Source: Methylohalomonas lacus (lineage in GTDB: Bacteria; Pseudomonadota; Gammaproteobacteria; Methylohalomonadales; Methylohalomonadaceae). From it: a DNA stretch of 64,000 nt. The stretch lies in NCBI RefSeq assembly GCF_024808875.1, contig NZ_JANUCT010000012.1, forward strand, positions 30,908-94,907, in the 5' to 3' direction. This document shows, piece after piece, positions 7,976 through 17,661 of this stretch. A program made the position numbers and the translations under genes. Under the pieces are notes generated by a model. The model searched no databases and had not been told where the DNA came from. It was given only the letters and a program-made list of their open reading frames with translations. Within the stretch, counting starts at the first letter, position 1. Each line of letters starts with the position of its first letter.

Positions 7976-8692
7976 GTGGCACTGTTCGCAAAAGCGGCGG
8001 CGCCGGATTGGCCGCAGTATCTTGCCCAGCGCGCAGCGACCGCACGCGATGCACGTCTCGCCCGTTTCTTTGCGGCTGGTACGATCGCGCCGGACACACC
8101 CATCAACGAGGCGCCGCTGGTGGCCCTGGATATGGAAACCACCGGGCTCGATCCGCAGCGTCATGCGATTGTCAGTATCGGCCTGGTGCCTTTCACGCTG
8201 AATCGCATCGCTCTGGCGCAGCGACGTTACTGGGTGGTGCGACCGTTACGGCCATTGAGTGATGAGTCGGTCGCGTTCCATCACATTACCCACGCGGACA
8301 TAGCCCAGGCCCCGATAATCGATGCAATCCTTGCTGAATTGCTGGAGGCTCTGGCCGGGCGCCTGGTGGTGGTGCATTTTCGTCATATCGAGCGACCGTT
8401 CCTGAATACGACCCTGCAAGCCCTGTTGGGTGAGGGTATCCAGTTTCCGGTGATCGATACCATGTCGATAGAAGCACGCCGCTACCGGCAGTCAATCTGG
8501 GCGCGTTTTCGTCGCTGGATACGGCGTCCGCCCGTATCAATCCGCCTGCACAACAGCCGCATGCGCTATGGCCTGCCGGCCTACCAGGGCCATCATGCAT
8601 TGACCGATGCACTGGCTACGGCCGAATTGCTGCAGGCACAGATCGCGCGCCATTTCCCCGCGGATGTGCCCATCGGCAGTTTGTGGCGCTGA
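7976..8692 (+). CDS. DnaQ-like 3'-5' exonuclease (DEDDh)
   Basis: GTG start only 3 bases after the DUF294 gene stop, so translational coupling is likely. The 238-residue protein has the three exonuclease motifs: DMETTGLD (Exo I, about residue 45), FRHIERPFL (Exo II) and HHALTDALATAE (Exo III with the catalytic His). It resembles the DNA polymerase III epsilon domain without a polymerase-binding tail. Its constant pairing with cNMP/CBS/DUF294 proteins suggests a signalling or nucleotide-turnover task rather than replication proofreading. Confidence 0.85.
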   Translation: MALFAKAAAPDWPQYLAQRAATARDARLARFFAAGTIAPDTPINEAPLVALDMETTGLDPQRHAIVSIGLVPFTLNRIALAQRRYWVVRPLRPLSDESVAFHHITHADIAQAPIIDAILAELLEALAGRLVVVHFRHIERPFLNTTLQALLGEGIQFPVIDTMSIEARRYRQSIWARFRRWIRRPPVSIRLHNSRMRYGLPAYQGHHALTDALATAELLQAQIARHFPADVPIGSLWR

Positions 8693-8713
8693 GTGTCCCG
8701 GCCCATAAACGAA

Positions 8714-8749
8714 GCGGGCGGGCATCAATCGATATTGATGCCCGCCCGC
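8714..8749. terminator. 16-bp stem-loop between convergent genes
   Basis: GCGGGCGGGCATCAAT (8714-8729) is the perfect reverse complement of 8734-8749, with a CGAT loop. It lies between the convergent exonuclease and BCCT genes, so it can serve as a bidirectional terminator. No clear T-run flanks it on either strand. Confidence 0.7.
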
Positions 8750-8790
8750 CATGACTGTACCGAACGCCGGTGCGAACGGTCAGTCCCGTA

Positions 8791-10434
8791 TCAGCCGCGC
8801 GGTTCGCTCATCAGCCCGCGGACGATGGCGTAGCATGCTGCCAGTAATACCAGGGTGAATGGCAGACCGGTGGAAATCACGGCGGCCTGTAACGCGATAA
8901 GCCCGCCACCCAGCAACAGCGCAATGGCGATCACGCCCTCGATGACAGCCCAGAAGATACGTTGCGGCTTGGGTGCGTCAACCTTGCCGCCGGAAGTAAT
9001 CGAGTCGATCACCAGCGAACCCGAGTCCGACGAGGTGATGAAGAACACCATCACCAGAATGATGCCGATGAACGATGTAATGGCGGTCAGCGGCAGTTGG
9101 CCGAGCATGACGAACAACTGCAGTTCCAGCGCCGCGTCCTTGACGCCCTCGAAGCCGCCGTTGACCAGCTGGTCAATGGCAGTGCTACCGAATGAGGTCA
9201 TCCACAGTACCGACACCGCGGACGGAACCAGCAGGACGGCAATGAGAAACTCGCGTACGCTGCGACCGCGACTGACGCGGGCGATGAACATGCCGACAAA
9301 CGGTGACCAGGATATCCACCAGGCCCAGTAGAACGCGGTCCAGCCGCCACTGAAGTTGGTATCCTCGCGGCCAAAGGGATTGGACAGCGCCGGCAGATTC
9401 ACCACATAGGCTTTCAGGTTTTCGAAAAAGCCGGTGATGATCATCAGGGTCGGGCCGACGATGATCACGAACATCAGCAACAGGAACGCCAGCACCATGT
9501 TGATCTGTGACAGTCGTTGCACGCCCTTGTCGACGCCGGCGACCACCGACAGCAGCGCGACGGCGGTGATGCCGATGATCAGAAAGACCATGGTGATGTT
9601 ATTGTTCGGTATATCGAACAGATAGCTCAGGCCGGCGGCAGCCTGCGAGGCACCGATACCGAGCGATGTCGCCAGGCCGAACAGGGTGGCGAATACGGCC
9701 AGGATATCGATGACGTGTCCCCACCAGCCCCAGACGCGCTCACCCAGGATCGGGTAGAACACCGAGCGCATCGTCAGTGGCAGGCCCTTGTTGAACGAGA
9801 ACACCGCCAGCGCCAACGCCACGGTGGCATAAATCGCCCAGGGATGTAGACCCCAGTGAAATATAGTGGCGGCCATGCTCAGGGCCATGGCGGCGTCGGC
9901 ATCGCCCGCGGCACCACCCAGCGGCGCCCAGCTGTCGCCGCTCAGTGACGTATTGAAATGCGTCAATGGTTCGGACACGCCGTAGAACATCAGGCCGATG
10001 CCCATGCCGGCGGCGAACAGCATGGCGAACCAGCCGGCATAGCTGAAATCCGGCGTCGCCCGGGCGCCACCGATACGGACCCTGCCCAATGGACTGAAGA
10101 TCAGGGCAATGGTCAATACGACAAAGACATTGGCGGCTGACAGAAAGAACCAGCTCAGGTTATCGGTCAGCCAGCTGCGCAGACCGCTGAACATCGGTTC
10201 AACATAGTTCTGCAACGCCAGCGTGATGATGACGAAAAATACGATGAGCAGCGATGAAATCGTAAAGACCTTGCCATGCAGATCCAGGTTGACGCCCATC
10301 TTGCGCGTGGTGATGTTGTCCTGGCCGATGACGTAGTCTGTATCAATCAGGTTGGCCGCACCGTCGGGTGCCGGAATACCCTCGGCACCCTCGTTGTTCT
10401 CCTGGGCCTTCTCATCTTGAGAATGATTAGTCAC
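8791..10434 (-). CDS. BCCT family betaine/choline/carnitine-type transporter
   Basis: A 547-residue carrier with 12 membrane segments and a polar N-terminal tail of about 60 residues. Family landmarks are GMGIGLMFYGVSEPL in TM3 (the GMGIG form is associated with Na+-coupled betaine carriers), HWGLHPWAIYATVALALA, and the aromatic WWISWSPFVGMFIARVSRG in TM8. It probably brings in glycine betaine or a related quaternary amine as osmolyte or as carbon and nitrogen source. That is consistent with methylated-amine catabolism later in the window. A universal stress protein gene lies just upstream on the same strand, a pairing seen with other marine carriers. Exact substrate is not fixed by sequence. 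Confidence 0.9.
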   Translation of the reverse strand: MTNHSQDEKAQENNEGAEGIPAPDGAANLIDTDYVIGQDNITTRKMGVNLDLHGKVFTISSLLIVFFVIITLALQNYVEPMFSGLRSWLTDNLSWFFLSAANVFVVLTIALIFSPLGRVRIGGARATPDFSYAGWFAMLFAAGMGIGLMFYGVSEPLTHFNTSLSGDSWAPLGGAAGDADAAMALSMAATIFHWGLHPWAIYATVALALAVFSFNKGLPLTMRSVFYPILGERVWGWWGHVIDILAVFATLFGLATSLGIGASQAAAGLSYLFDIPNNNITMVFLIIGITAVALLSVVAGVDKGVQRLSQINMVLAFLLLMFVIIVGPTLMIITGFFENLKAYVVNLPALSNPFGREDTNFSGGWTAFYWAWWISWSPFVGMFIARVSRGRSVREFLIAVLLVPSAVSVLWMTSFGSTAIDQLVNGGFEGVKDAALELQLFVMLGQLPLTAITSFIGIILVMVFFITSSDSGSLVIDSITSGGKVDAPKPQRIFWAVIEGVIAIALLLGGGLIALQAAVISTGLPFTLVLLAACYAIVRGLMSEPRG

Positions 10435-10487
10435 GGTAGAACTCCTCGGAATGTCGTTGAAATATTATTGGCATAACAGCCGGTTGC

Positions 10488-10904
10488 TTACGGCCTGATC
10501 AGAAATACGGATGCCGTGGTATTTGTGGCGATCTTGCCGCCATGCGATGGCATGACTGCATCGAGGTGCGCGGGCAGGTGTGTGGCCATGACAACCAGAT
10601 CGGCGCCAATGTCGTCGATAGCCTGGGTCAGTACATCATCGAGATCAGCGATGGGATCGGGACTGGTGATGGCCCGGGCCTTGACCGGCTGACCGTGGCT
10701 CTCGCCCTGCTGCCGGGCGAAGGCTTCCAGTTTCTGCTGGTATTCTTCCGGTGTTCGGGCAACGCTGCCCGGCACGGTTGCGGTGACACTGACGTAATGG
10801 ACTTCACAACTGTAGTGTGCCGCCAGGTCCGACGCTGCCTGCAGGGCAGGTTTCAGTGTTTCGATATGGGCCAGATCGACCGGCACCATCATCCTTTCAA
10901 ACAT
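10488..10904 (-). CDS. universal stress protein (UspA family)
   Basis: A 138-residue protein starting MFERMMVPVDLAH. It ends in the UspA ATP-loop region (GADLVVMATH ... GGKIATNTTASVFLI), here in a variant without the full G-2x-G-9x-G-S/T spacing. It lies upstream of the BCCT carrier on the same strand, 53 bases apart, and is likely cotranscribed. UspA proteins next to transporters often act as carrier-associated regulators. A good AGGAGG-type ribosome site precedes the start. Confidence 0.8.
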   Translation of the reverse strand: MFERMMVPVDLAHIETLKPALQAASDLAAHYSCEVHYVSVTATVPGSVARTPEEYQQKLEAFARQQGESHGQPVKARAITSPDPIADLDDVLTQAIDDIGADLVVMATHLPAHLDAVMPSHGGKIATNTTASVFLIRP

Positions 10905-11291
10905 GCTGTGCCTCCTTGGTTAACCCCGAATTGCGTGAGTCCGTTGCCAACGCCATCAATCGGCGCGAAGTCGGTTCCGTGGGTATTCAATGCTTTATTG
11001 CCATATTACTGAATTCATACTACGCAGCATGGCCCTTTTTTGCCAACCCACGCCAATGACGCGATCATGGCACGGAGCCGGGATCGCACATTCTGTTCAG
11101 GTTTTGTTGGATACATGTCGAGGCATGATCGCGATCCATGATTACTGTCACTAGAGGCGCCCGGCCGCGATCGTTGTCCCCGGCAGGAATCGAAACCCTT
11201 GTGGAAATGCGTTGCCACTGGTGGTGAAATGGATAATGTCAGTGTCAGGGTCATCCGACCGGCAAGCTGATACTGGCAGGAGGCAGTGAGT
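10905..11291. other. intergenic region between divergent uspA-BCCT and putA
   Basis: About 380 bases separating genes transcribed in opposite directions. It should hold both promoters. I see the putA ribosome site AGGAGG (11278-11283) and the uspA site near 10911, but no convincing long dyad, riboswitch or small gene. Confidence 0.5.
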
Positions 11292-14200
11292 ATGGCTGAA
11301 GCCCGGCATGCGCGTGAACCACAATCGCGTCCATTCGGCCTGCAGGGCGGCTGCGAACGGACGCCATCGCGCAGCAGGATTGCCCATGACTATCGCGTTG
11401 ATGAAGCGACTTGTGTGCGGGCTTTTCAGGAGACGATCGCGCTGGATGCCGACACCTCCGACCGCATTTACCGCCGCGCCTGCGGGCTGGTCGAGTCGAT
11501 GCGAGCACGTCGGCACAGCGCCGGTGGCATCGAGGCGTTTCTGCACGAATACGATCTCGCCTCGGACGAGGGCGTCATCCTCATGTGCCTGGCCGAGGCG
11601 CTGTTGCGCATACCCGATACGGCTACCGCCGATCGCCTGATCCGCGACAAGCTGGCCCGGGGCCACTGGGATAGCCACCTTGGCCACAGTTCATCGCTGT
11701 TCGTCAATGCCGGTACCTGGGGACTGCTGCTGACCGGCCGCATGGTGGCCATCGGCAGCGACCGTGACAGCTCGGCGTCCAAGGTGCTGCAGCGGCTGGT
11801 TGCGCGCGGCGGCGAACCGCTGGTGCGCGCGGCCCTGCGCCAGGCGATGGGCATCATGGCGCGCCAGTTCGTCATGGGTCGGACGATCGCTGAAGCCATT
11901 GACCGCGGCACCGAAAGCGGCAACCGCATCTGGCGTTATTCGTTCGACATGCTCGGCGAGGCGGCGGTCTGTCACGCCGACGTCGAGTACTACCAGCAGG
12001 CCTATCGTACCGCCATCGAGGCACTGGCTCGGCAGGGCGCCGATCTCGGTGACGGCGCCGCTGCCCCCGGCATCTCGGTCAAACTATCGGCGCTGCATCC
12101 GCGCTACGCGTTTGCCAAACGTGCCCGCCTCGATGACGAACTCGTACCACGCGTGCTCGACCTGGCGCGCCGGGCCAGGCAGGCCGGCGTCGCGCTGACC
12201 ATCGACGCCGAGGAAGCCGAGCGCCTGGAGCCGAGTCTGGACGTTTTTGCCCGGCTGCGTGCCGCCGCCGATCTCGCCGGCTGGGACGGGCTGGGCGTGG
12301 CCGTTCAGGCCTACCAGAAACGCGCGCCGGCGGTAATCGACTGGTTTGCCGGGCAGGCCGAGCGCCATGCCACGCGCATACCGCTACGCCTGGTGAAGGG
12401 CGCCTACTGGGATACCGAGATCAAGCGTGCCCAGGAACTCGGTCTCGACGGTTACCCGGTCTACACGCGCAAGCCGCACACCGACGTCGCCTACCTGGCC
12501 TGCGCCCGGCGCCTGCTCGATTACGACGCGGCGTTTCTGCCGCAGTTTGCCACCCACAACGCCTACACCGTGGCCTGGATCCTTGAGCAGGCCGGTACGG
12601 CCGATTACGAGTTCCAGCGCCTGCACGGCATGGGTGATGCGCTGTACCAGGACCTGATGGACAGCCAGGCGATACCCGGTTGCCGCGTCTACGCACCGGT
12701 CGGTGGTCACGAGGCGCTGCTGCCGTATCTGGTGCGGCGGTTGCTGGAAAACGGTGCCAACAGCTCGTTCGTCAATCGCGCCGTCGAGGACGACCTGCCG
12801 GTGGAAGAGGTCGTCTTCGACCCGCTGCAGGCCACCCGCAAGAGTGCTGGCCAGCCGCACCCGCGGATCCCGCTGCCACGCGATCTCTACGGCGAGGCGC
12901 GTCCCAATTCCCACGGTCCGGACCTGAGCGATCCGCTGGTTGTCGCCGAACTTGGCATCGAGCTCGCCGATCGGGCGGCCGAGCCTGCTGAAGCAACTGC
13001 CGATGTTCCGGGAGAAAACGACCGGCGGCCGGTTACCGATCCGGGTGACTCCAGACGGGTTATCGGTTACGTGCGTGACGCCGACGGCGCGGCAGTCGAG
13101 GCGGCGCTGCAGACCGCGGCCGCCGCGGCGCCGGACTGGAACGCCCGCGGCGGTGCGGCACGGGCCGCCTTGTTGCGCGCCGCCGCTGATCGGCTTGAGG
13201 CCGAGCGTGCCGGACTCATGGCGCTCATTGTGAGCGAGGGCGGCCGCACGCTGCCGGACGCGCTGGCCGAGGTACGCGAGGCGATCGACTTCTGTCGCTA
13301 TTATGCCGTGCAGGCTGAACGGCACTTTGCCGTGCCGCGGCTACTGCCCGGGCCGACCGGCGAGTCGAACGAACTGGCCCTGCAGGGCCGTGGCGTTTTT
13401 GCCTGCATCAGCCCGTGGAACTTCCCGCTGGCCATTTTTACCGGCCAGGTGGCCGCCGCACTCGCCGCCGGCAACACGGTCGTCGCCAAGCCCGCCGAGC
13501 AGACGCCGCTGACCGCCGCCCGTGCCGTCCGGCTGTTTCGTGCCGCCGGCATACCGGAAGCAGTACTGCAGCTGTTGCCGGGCGACGGCGCGGTCGGCGA
13601 ATCGCTGGTCAACGATCCGCGCATTGACGGCGTCGCCTTTACCGGTTCGATTGAAACGGCCTGCGCCATCAACCGGGCGCTGGCCAGGCGCGACGGTCCC
13701 ATCATTCCATTGGTCGCCGAGACCGGCGGCGTCAACGCGATGATCGCCGACAGCTCGGCACTGGCGGAGCAGGTTGTGCGCGACGTCACCCGCTCGGCAT
13801 TCAACAGTGCCGGCCAGCGCTGCTCGGCATTGCGCGTGCTGTTCGTGCAGGAGGCAATCGCACCGCGACTGCTGGAGCTGCTTGCCGGCGCCATGCGCGA
13901 ACTGAGCATCGGCGACCCGGCCCTGCTGGCCACCGACGTCGGCCCGGTCATCGACGCGTCGGCCCGGCAGATGCTCGAGCAGCATGCCGCGCGTATGCGC
14001 AATGAGGCGCGGGTCATCCAGGAACTGGCGCTGCCGGAGGATCTCGACGACGGTCACTTCTTTGCCCCGTGCGCCTACGAGATCGAGCGTTTGGATCAAT
14101 TACCCGGTGAAGTCTTCGGCCCGATCCTGCATGTCATCCGCTACCGGGCCGATCAGCTCGGCAGCGTCATCGACGCGATCAACAACAGCGGCTACGGTCT

Positions 14201-14462
14201 GACCCTCGGGATTCACTCGCGCGTCGAGGAAACCGCCGCATACATCCGCAATCGCGCCCGGGTCGGCAACCTCTACGTCAACCGCGACATGATCGGCTCG
14301 GTCGTCGGCGTGCAACCCTTCGGCGGCGAGAGGCTGTCCGGCACCGGCTTCAAGGCCGGCGGCCCCAACTACCTGCTGCGTTTCGCGGTCGAGCGCACCT
14401 TCACCGTCAACACCGCCGCGATCGGCGGCAACGCCTCGCTTTATACGATCGACGAGGATTGA
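11292..14462 (+). CDS. putA: bifunctional proline dehydrogenase / delta-1-pyrroline-5-carboxylate dehydrogenase
   Basis: Start ATG at 11292 sits eight bases after AGGAGG. The 1056-residue protein oxidises proline to glutamate in two channelled steps. The N-terminal half is the FAD-dependent proline dehydrogenase barrel, with RLVKGAYWDTEIK and FATHNAYTV. The C-terminal half is the NAD-dependent aldehyde dehydrogenase, with ISPWNFPLAIFTGQ, the glutamate of AETGGVNA and the catalytic Cys in FNSAGQRCSALR. The length and the lack of a ribbon-helix-helix N-terminus show the bifunctional form, without the DNA-binding repressor domain of E. coli PutA. It stands alone. Confidence 0.95.
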   Translation: MAEARHAREPQSRPFGLQGGCERTPSRSRIAHDYRVDEATCVRAFQETIALDADTSDRIYRRACGLVESMRARRHSAGGIEAFLHEYDLASDEGVILMCLAEALLRIPDTATADRLIRDKLARGHWDSHLGHSSSLFVNAGTWGLLLTGRMVAIGSDRDSSASKVLQRLVARGGEPLVRAALRQAMGIMARQFVMGRTIAEAIDRGTESGNRIWRYSFDMLGEAAVCHADVEYYQQAYRTAIEALARQGADLGDGAAAPGISVKLSALHPRYAFAKRARLDDELVPRVLDLARRARQAGVALTIDAEEAERLEPSLDVFARLRAAADLAGWDGLGVAVQAYQKRAPAVIDWFAGQAERHATRIPLRLVKGAYWDTEIKRAQELGLDGYPVYTRKPHTDVAYLACARRLLDYDAAFLPQFATHNAYTVAWILEQAGTADYEFQRLHGMGDALYQDLMDSQAIPGCRVYAPVGGHEALLPYLVRRLLENGANSSFVNRAVEDDLPVEEVVFDPLQATRKSAGQPHPRIPLPRDLYGEARPNSHGPDLSDPLVVAELGIELADRAAEPAEATADVPGENDRRPVTDPGDSRRVIGYVRDADGAAVEAALQTAAAAAPDWNARGGAARAALLRAAADRLEAERAGLMALIVSEGGRTLPDALAEVREAIDFCRYYAVQAERHFAVPRLLPGPTGESNELALQGRGVFACISPWNFPLAIFTGQVAAALAAGNTVVAKPAEQTPLTAARAVRLFRAAGIPEAVLQLLPGDGAVGESLVNDPRIDGVAFTGSIETACAINRALARRDGPIIPLVAETGGVNAMIADSSALAEQVVRDVTRSAFNSAGQRCSALRVLFVQEAIAPRLLELLAGAMRELSIGDPALLATDVGPVIDASARQMLEQHAARMRNEARVIQELALPEDLDDGHFFAPCAYEIERLDQLPGEVFGPILHVIRYRADQLGSVIDAINNSGYGLTLGIHSRVEETAAYIRNRARVGNLYVNRDMIGSVVGVQPFGGERLSGTGFKAGGPNYLLRFAVERTFTVNTAAIGGNASLYTIDED

Positions 14463-14528
14463 AAAGATCGTCGACAGCGTAGAGCTTGCTTCGCGGCGGC
14501 TCGCCGCTCCCGCAAGTTACATTTCATT

Positions 14529-14660
14529 CCCTCTCCCTTTGATGGGGGAGGGCCAGGGTGGGGGTGATTGAATTATCGAGGCTGTTTAACTCACCCCCAT
14601 TCCCGGCTTACTGCATGCCGGGACAGGCTCTTGCTTCCCCCATCAAGGGGGAAGGGAGAA
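14529..14660. repeat. intergenic inverted-repeat element of CTCTCCC...GGGGGAGGG type
   Basis: Two inverted copies of a polypurine/polypyrimidine motif face each other. The first is CCCTCTCCCTTTGATGGGGG with AGGGTGGGGGTGA (14529-14568). The second is TCACCCCCATTCCCGGC through CCCCATCAAGGGGGAAGGGA (14591-14660). A GCCGGGA/TCCCGGC stem lies inside the second arm. Such elements recur in intergenic regions of many gammaproteobacteria as non-coding repeats. The rest of the putA-SDR gap (14463-14854) holds no gene I can support. Confidence 0.7.
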
Positions 14661-14854
14661 GGTGGCGTGCGCGCTGTCGGTTGATGCGTTCCCCAGGTAC
14701 CCGGATTTGGCTATCATCAAAAAACCATCCACCTGCAGGAGCTGACTTCAGTCGGCGAAACATGCACCAATAGGTTCGCGGAATGTGATCTGCTCCCACA
14801 AAGGCAGGCCTGGCCAATCACTAATTACCAGTCACCAATTAACCGGTTAACCGA

Positions 14855-15595
14855 TCAGGCATTCACACCGCCGTCGACATTGAGGCAGGCGCCGGTCATG
14901 TAACTCGCGCGTGGTGAGGCGACGAATGCGACCAGCTCGGCGACTTCGCCGGTTTCGCCGTAGCGGCCGAGCGCGGTTAGCGGCGTGATAGCCGGGGCGA
15001 ACTCGCCGTCGGCCGGGTTCAGGGCGGTGTCGATGGGACCCGGCTGAATGCAGTTGACGGTAATCCCTTTCGGACCGAGGTCACGTGCCCAGGCGCGGGT
15101 GAAGCCGGCCACCGCAAACTTGCTCATGGTATAAATGCCGACGCCGGGCAACGGCATGCGCTCGCCGAATATGCTGCCGATATTGATGATGCGCCCGCCG
15201 CTTTGCATACGGCCCAGACCCTCGCGGGCGGCGAGAAACACGGCGCGTATGTTGAGATCCACGGTCTTGTCGAAATCTTCATCACTGCTGTCACCGAGTT
15301 CGCCCAGGGCGAAATAACCGGCATTGTTGACCAGGATGTCGAGCTTGCCGGCAAACTGCCTGTCGGTGGCGGCGAACAGATCGCGCACGCCTTCGCTGCT
15401 GCTCATGTCGGCCTGCACGCTGAAGGCCTTGCCGCCGGCCGACTGAATGTCGTCGACGACGGCTTCGGCATCTGCCGCTGAGCTGCCGTAGTTGACCGCG
15501 ACGTGGGCACCGTCGGCGGCCAGCCGTTTGGCGATCGCCGCGCCGATGCCGCGGCTGGCGCCGGTCACAATGGCGGTTTTGCCCTGTAGTTCCAT
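14855..15595 (-). CDS. SDR family NAD(P)-dependent oxidoreductase
   Basis: A 246-residue classical short-chain dehydrogenase. The cofactor motif is TGASRGIG near residue 11, NNAGYF is near 90, the active-site Ser lies in INIGS and the catalytic YTMSKFAVAG has the Tyr-x3-Lys. The C-terminus LNVDGGVNA is typical of FabG-like members. An alanine rather than an aspartate follows the second strand (NYGSS), which suggests NADP(H) preference, as in FabG. It stands alone with a GGAGG site, so substrate cannot be inferred. Confidence 0.88.
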   Translation of the reverse strand: MELQGKTAIVTGASRGIGAAIAKRLAADGAHVAVNYGSSAADAEAVVDDIQSAGGKAFSVQADMSSSEGVRDLFAATDRQFAGKLDILVNNAGYFALGELGDSSDEDFDKTVDLNIRAVFLAAREGLGRMQSGGRIINIGSIFGERMPLPGVGIYTMSKFAVAGFTRAWARDLGPKGITVNCIQPGPIDTALNPADGEFAPAITPLTALGRYGETGEVAELVAFVASPRASYMTGACLNVDGGVNA

Positions 15596-15853
15596 AATGC
15601 CTCCCTGGAGATGGTGTGATTGAATCGTTCTGGTATGACACGCGCCAGTTGTCGACGTTTGCCCGCGATAGCGACTGATTTGTTATTGTTTCATGACAAG
15701 CGCCGGTTCTGTGAAAGTGTGCACCGCGTCCAAATAACCGGTCCGCGGACTTCCTCTGGTCCAGCGGTTGCGCTTATCATTTACGCATCGTGACAATGCA
15801 AGTCGCTGCGGTGCAGCATTACTATAAGAATAATCAGGTTGTTGGGGGAAGAG

Positions 15854-16342
15854 ATGATGCAGAGTACCTGGAGCCGGGCGTCAGGGCTGGGCATAACGCT
15901 GGTGTTACTGACGCTGGCAGCTTGCGGTGATGATGATTCGGACAGCCGTCAGACGGCGGATACGGTTGCCGAGTCGGCGACGGAGGAGGTCGTGCTTCCG
16001 GAGGGTGCACCGTCAATGAACGAGGCCGGCGAAGCACTGGCGGCCGAGCTGGATGAGAAGACGTCGCTCGGCGTTCTTGAATACGAGTTCAGGCCGATTG
16101 GTCAGGCGGACTGCACGGACGATCGCTGTCGCTATGATTTTGCCGTTACCTTCACGCGTACTGAAAAGCAGTTACCTGCCGACGAGCGCAAGAAAATACG
16201 TCAGGACGATCCGCTCAACCCGGAGTTGATGATGCATTTTCACCAGCCCGGTTACGAGCACAGGAGCCGCATGGCGCTGACCTATATCCGCACGGACGAG
16301 GGCTGGACGCTGGCGGACAAGCACGGCGAACCGGCTGAATAG
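15854..16342 (+). CDS. hypothetical lipoprotein
   Basis: Tandem ATGs (15854, 15857) follow GGGGGAAGAG. The 162-residue protein has a signal peptide ending in the lipobox LTLAAC, followed by DDDSD, which in proteobacteria often marks inner-membrane retention. The mature part has a disordered acidic linker and a small domain with two cysteines (CTDDRC) that could form a disulphide. No family is recognised. Confidence 0.65.
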   Translation: MMQSTWSRASGLGITLVLLTLAACGDDDSDSRQTADTVAESATEEVVLPEGAPSMNEAGEALAAELDEKTSLGVLEYEFRPIGQADCTDDRCRYDFAVTFTRTEKQLPADERKKIRQDDPLNPELMMHFHQPGYEHRSRMALTYIRTDEGWTLADKHGEPAE

Positions 16343-16347
16343 GCGAC

Positions 16348-16869
16348 TTAAAGCGCCCGGCGCCGATCACCAATCTGTAGCAGCGCGCGGCGGTCTTCCA
16401 GCATCAGCACCGTCAGTTCGGCCAGATGGTTGAGACAGGTCTTTTGCTTGGTACTCAACTGGTGACTGGTACGATCGATGACGCACAGACTGCCAAGGTT
16501 ATAACCGCGCGACGTTCTCAACGGTACGCCATAATAGAAACGAATGAACGGTTCATCAACGACCAGCGGGTTGTCCTTGAACAGCGGATGCTGACGGGCG
16601 TCTGAAACCTGCAACGGCGCCTGCTGCATGATGGTGTGTTCACAGAAGGCGACCGATCGCCTCGTTTCACAGATATCGATACCGACCTTGGCCTTGAACC
16701 ATTGCCGCTTTTCATCCACAAGCGAGATAAGGGCGATGGGTGTACCGGCAATCATTGCGGCAAGTTCGGTAATCCGGTCAAAATTTGCCTCGGGGGCGGT
16801 GTCCATAATGCCGTAGGAGGCAAGTTCGCTGAGCCTTTGGCGCTCAGTGGCATGGCCGAAGGTTGTCAT
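16348..16869 (-). CDS. single GAF-domain protein
   Basis: The product is 173 residues, almost entirely one GAF domain, with PIALISLVDEKRQWFKAKVG, SVAFCEHTI and GSLCVIDR. This is the arrangement seen at the N-terminus of many sensor kinases and diguanylate cyclases, but here without an output domain. It converges on the lipoprotein gene with 5 bases between stops. Stand-alone GAF proteins may bind a small ligand or redox cue; the partner is unknown. Confidence 0.8.
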   Translation of the reverse strand: MTTFGHATERQRLSELASYGIMDTAPEANFDRITELAAMIAGTPIALISLVDEKRQWFKAKVGIDICETRRSVAFCEHTIMQQAPLQVSDARQHPLFKDNPLVVDEPFIRFYYGVPLRTSRGYNLGSLCVIDRTSHQLSTKQKTCLNHLAELTVLMLEDRRALLQIGDRRRAL

Positions 16870-17032
16870 CTCTAACCTTCCTGGCTGCCTTGGGGCAACC
16901 GTTCACATGGAGTCGTCAGTTAACAATAGGACTTCTCTGTACCGGCTGCAATTATTGTTGCATCGCGACATCATCCTGTCGCTGGCGGAACTGCGGCAGG
17001 AACGGTGATCCAGCTGATTTGTCAGCGGGTTA

Positions 17033-17377
17033 TCAGTTCCTGGTGACTTCGCCCTGGTCGGCCTCTGTGTCATGCGTCAGCGCCTGGCGCAGTTGCTTCC
17101 AGGCCCCTTCGTAGTCGCCCTGATCGTTGCGGCGCATGATATTGCCGGCGTAGAAGAATGCCCACAGTTCGCTGAGCTCCGGGTTGCCGCGTTGCAGCAG
17201 ATTGATCAGCATGCCCTGCGCCGGGAAGGCAGGACCATGAACGGACTCGTAGAATTTCAGCAACGCCCCGCCGACACAGTAATTTTCCGGGCCGACACGG
17301 CGACTGGGATGGGGATACAGTGCACGGATCGCATGATAGAGCGTAATACCCGTCAGTACCGGTGTGTCTTTCATCAT
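17033..17377 (-). CDS. hypothetical protein (114 aa)
   Basis: The start is placed at the ATGATG following GGAGGC (17371-17384 region). The protein is soluble, with one run YHAIRALYPHPSRRVGPENYCVGGALLKF and a C-terminal helical part (DYEGAWKQLRQALTHDTEAD). No motif or family is recognised. It has its own promoter region and no evident operon partners. Confidence 0.55.
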   Translation of the reverse strand: MMKDTPVLTGITLYHAIRALYPHPSRRVGPENYCVGGALLKFYESVHGPAFPAQGMLINLLQRGNPELSELWAFFYAGNIMRRNDQGDYEGAWKQLRQALTHDTEADQGEVTRN

Positions 17378-17407
17378 TGCCTCCGGAATCAGGTGGTCGC
17401 TATACAA

Positions 17408-17661
17408 AGTCTAGTATATAAACTGGTCCGGTTCACGACCGGATCGACCGTTTAAACCATCGCTGAAGACGAGTAGGCTATGGTCTGTACCCTAGGATTG
17501 CATGACACCTGAGTTAACGAAAGATAAAAACAGGTGACGGTGCATGCACGATAGCCCATTTTCGCAACGGGCGTCGCCAATAAAAATAATAGAGGCAGGC
17601 TACGAGTGCGAGACACTATTGTGTACTTGCCGCATTACTGCCGTTGGGGACAGGAGGGAGT
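17408..17661. other. intergenic region, hairpin at 17505-17536
   Basis: About 250 bases between divergent genes. CACCTG and CAGGTG (about 17505-17536) could form a weak stem, and the stretch after 17570 is an AT-rich likely promoter for the hydrolase. No RNA gene or riboswitch is recognised. Confidence 0.35.

Noticed and set aside
11308..14315. Many long frames on both strands within putA.
   Set aside because: Shadow frames of a GC-rich gene; none has a ribosome site or family motif.
17480..17500. TACCCTAGGATTGCA resembles the amine-regulon box.
   Set aside because: Two bases short in the left half and lacks the GTA end; upstream genes are not amine-related.
17033..17661. c-di-GMP riboswitch sought in the leader before the dehalogenase-like gene.
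   Set aside because: No GEMM consensus; only a weak CACCTG/CAGGTG stem is visible.
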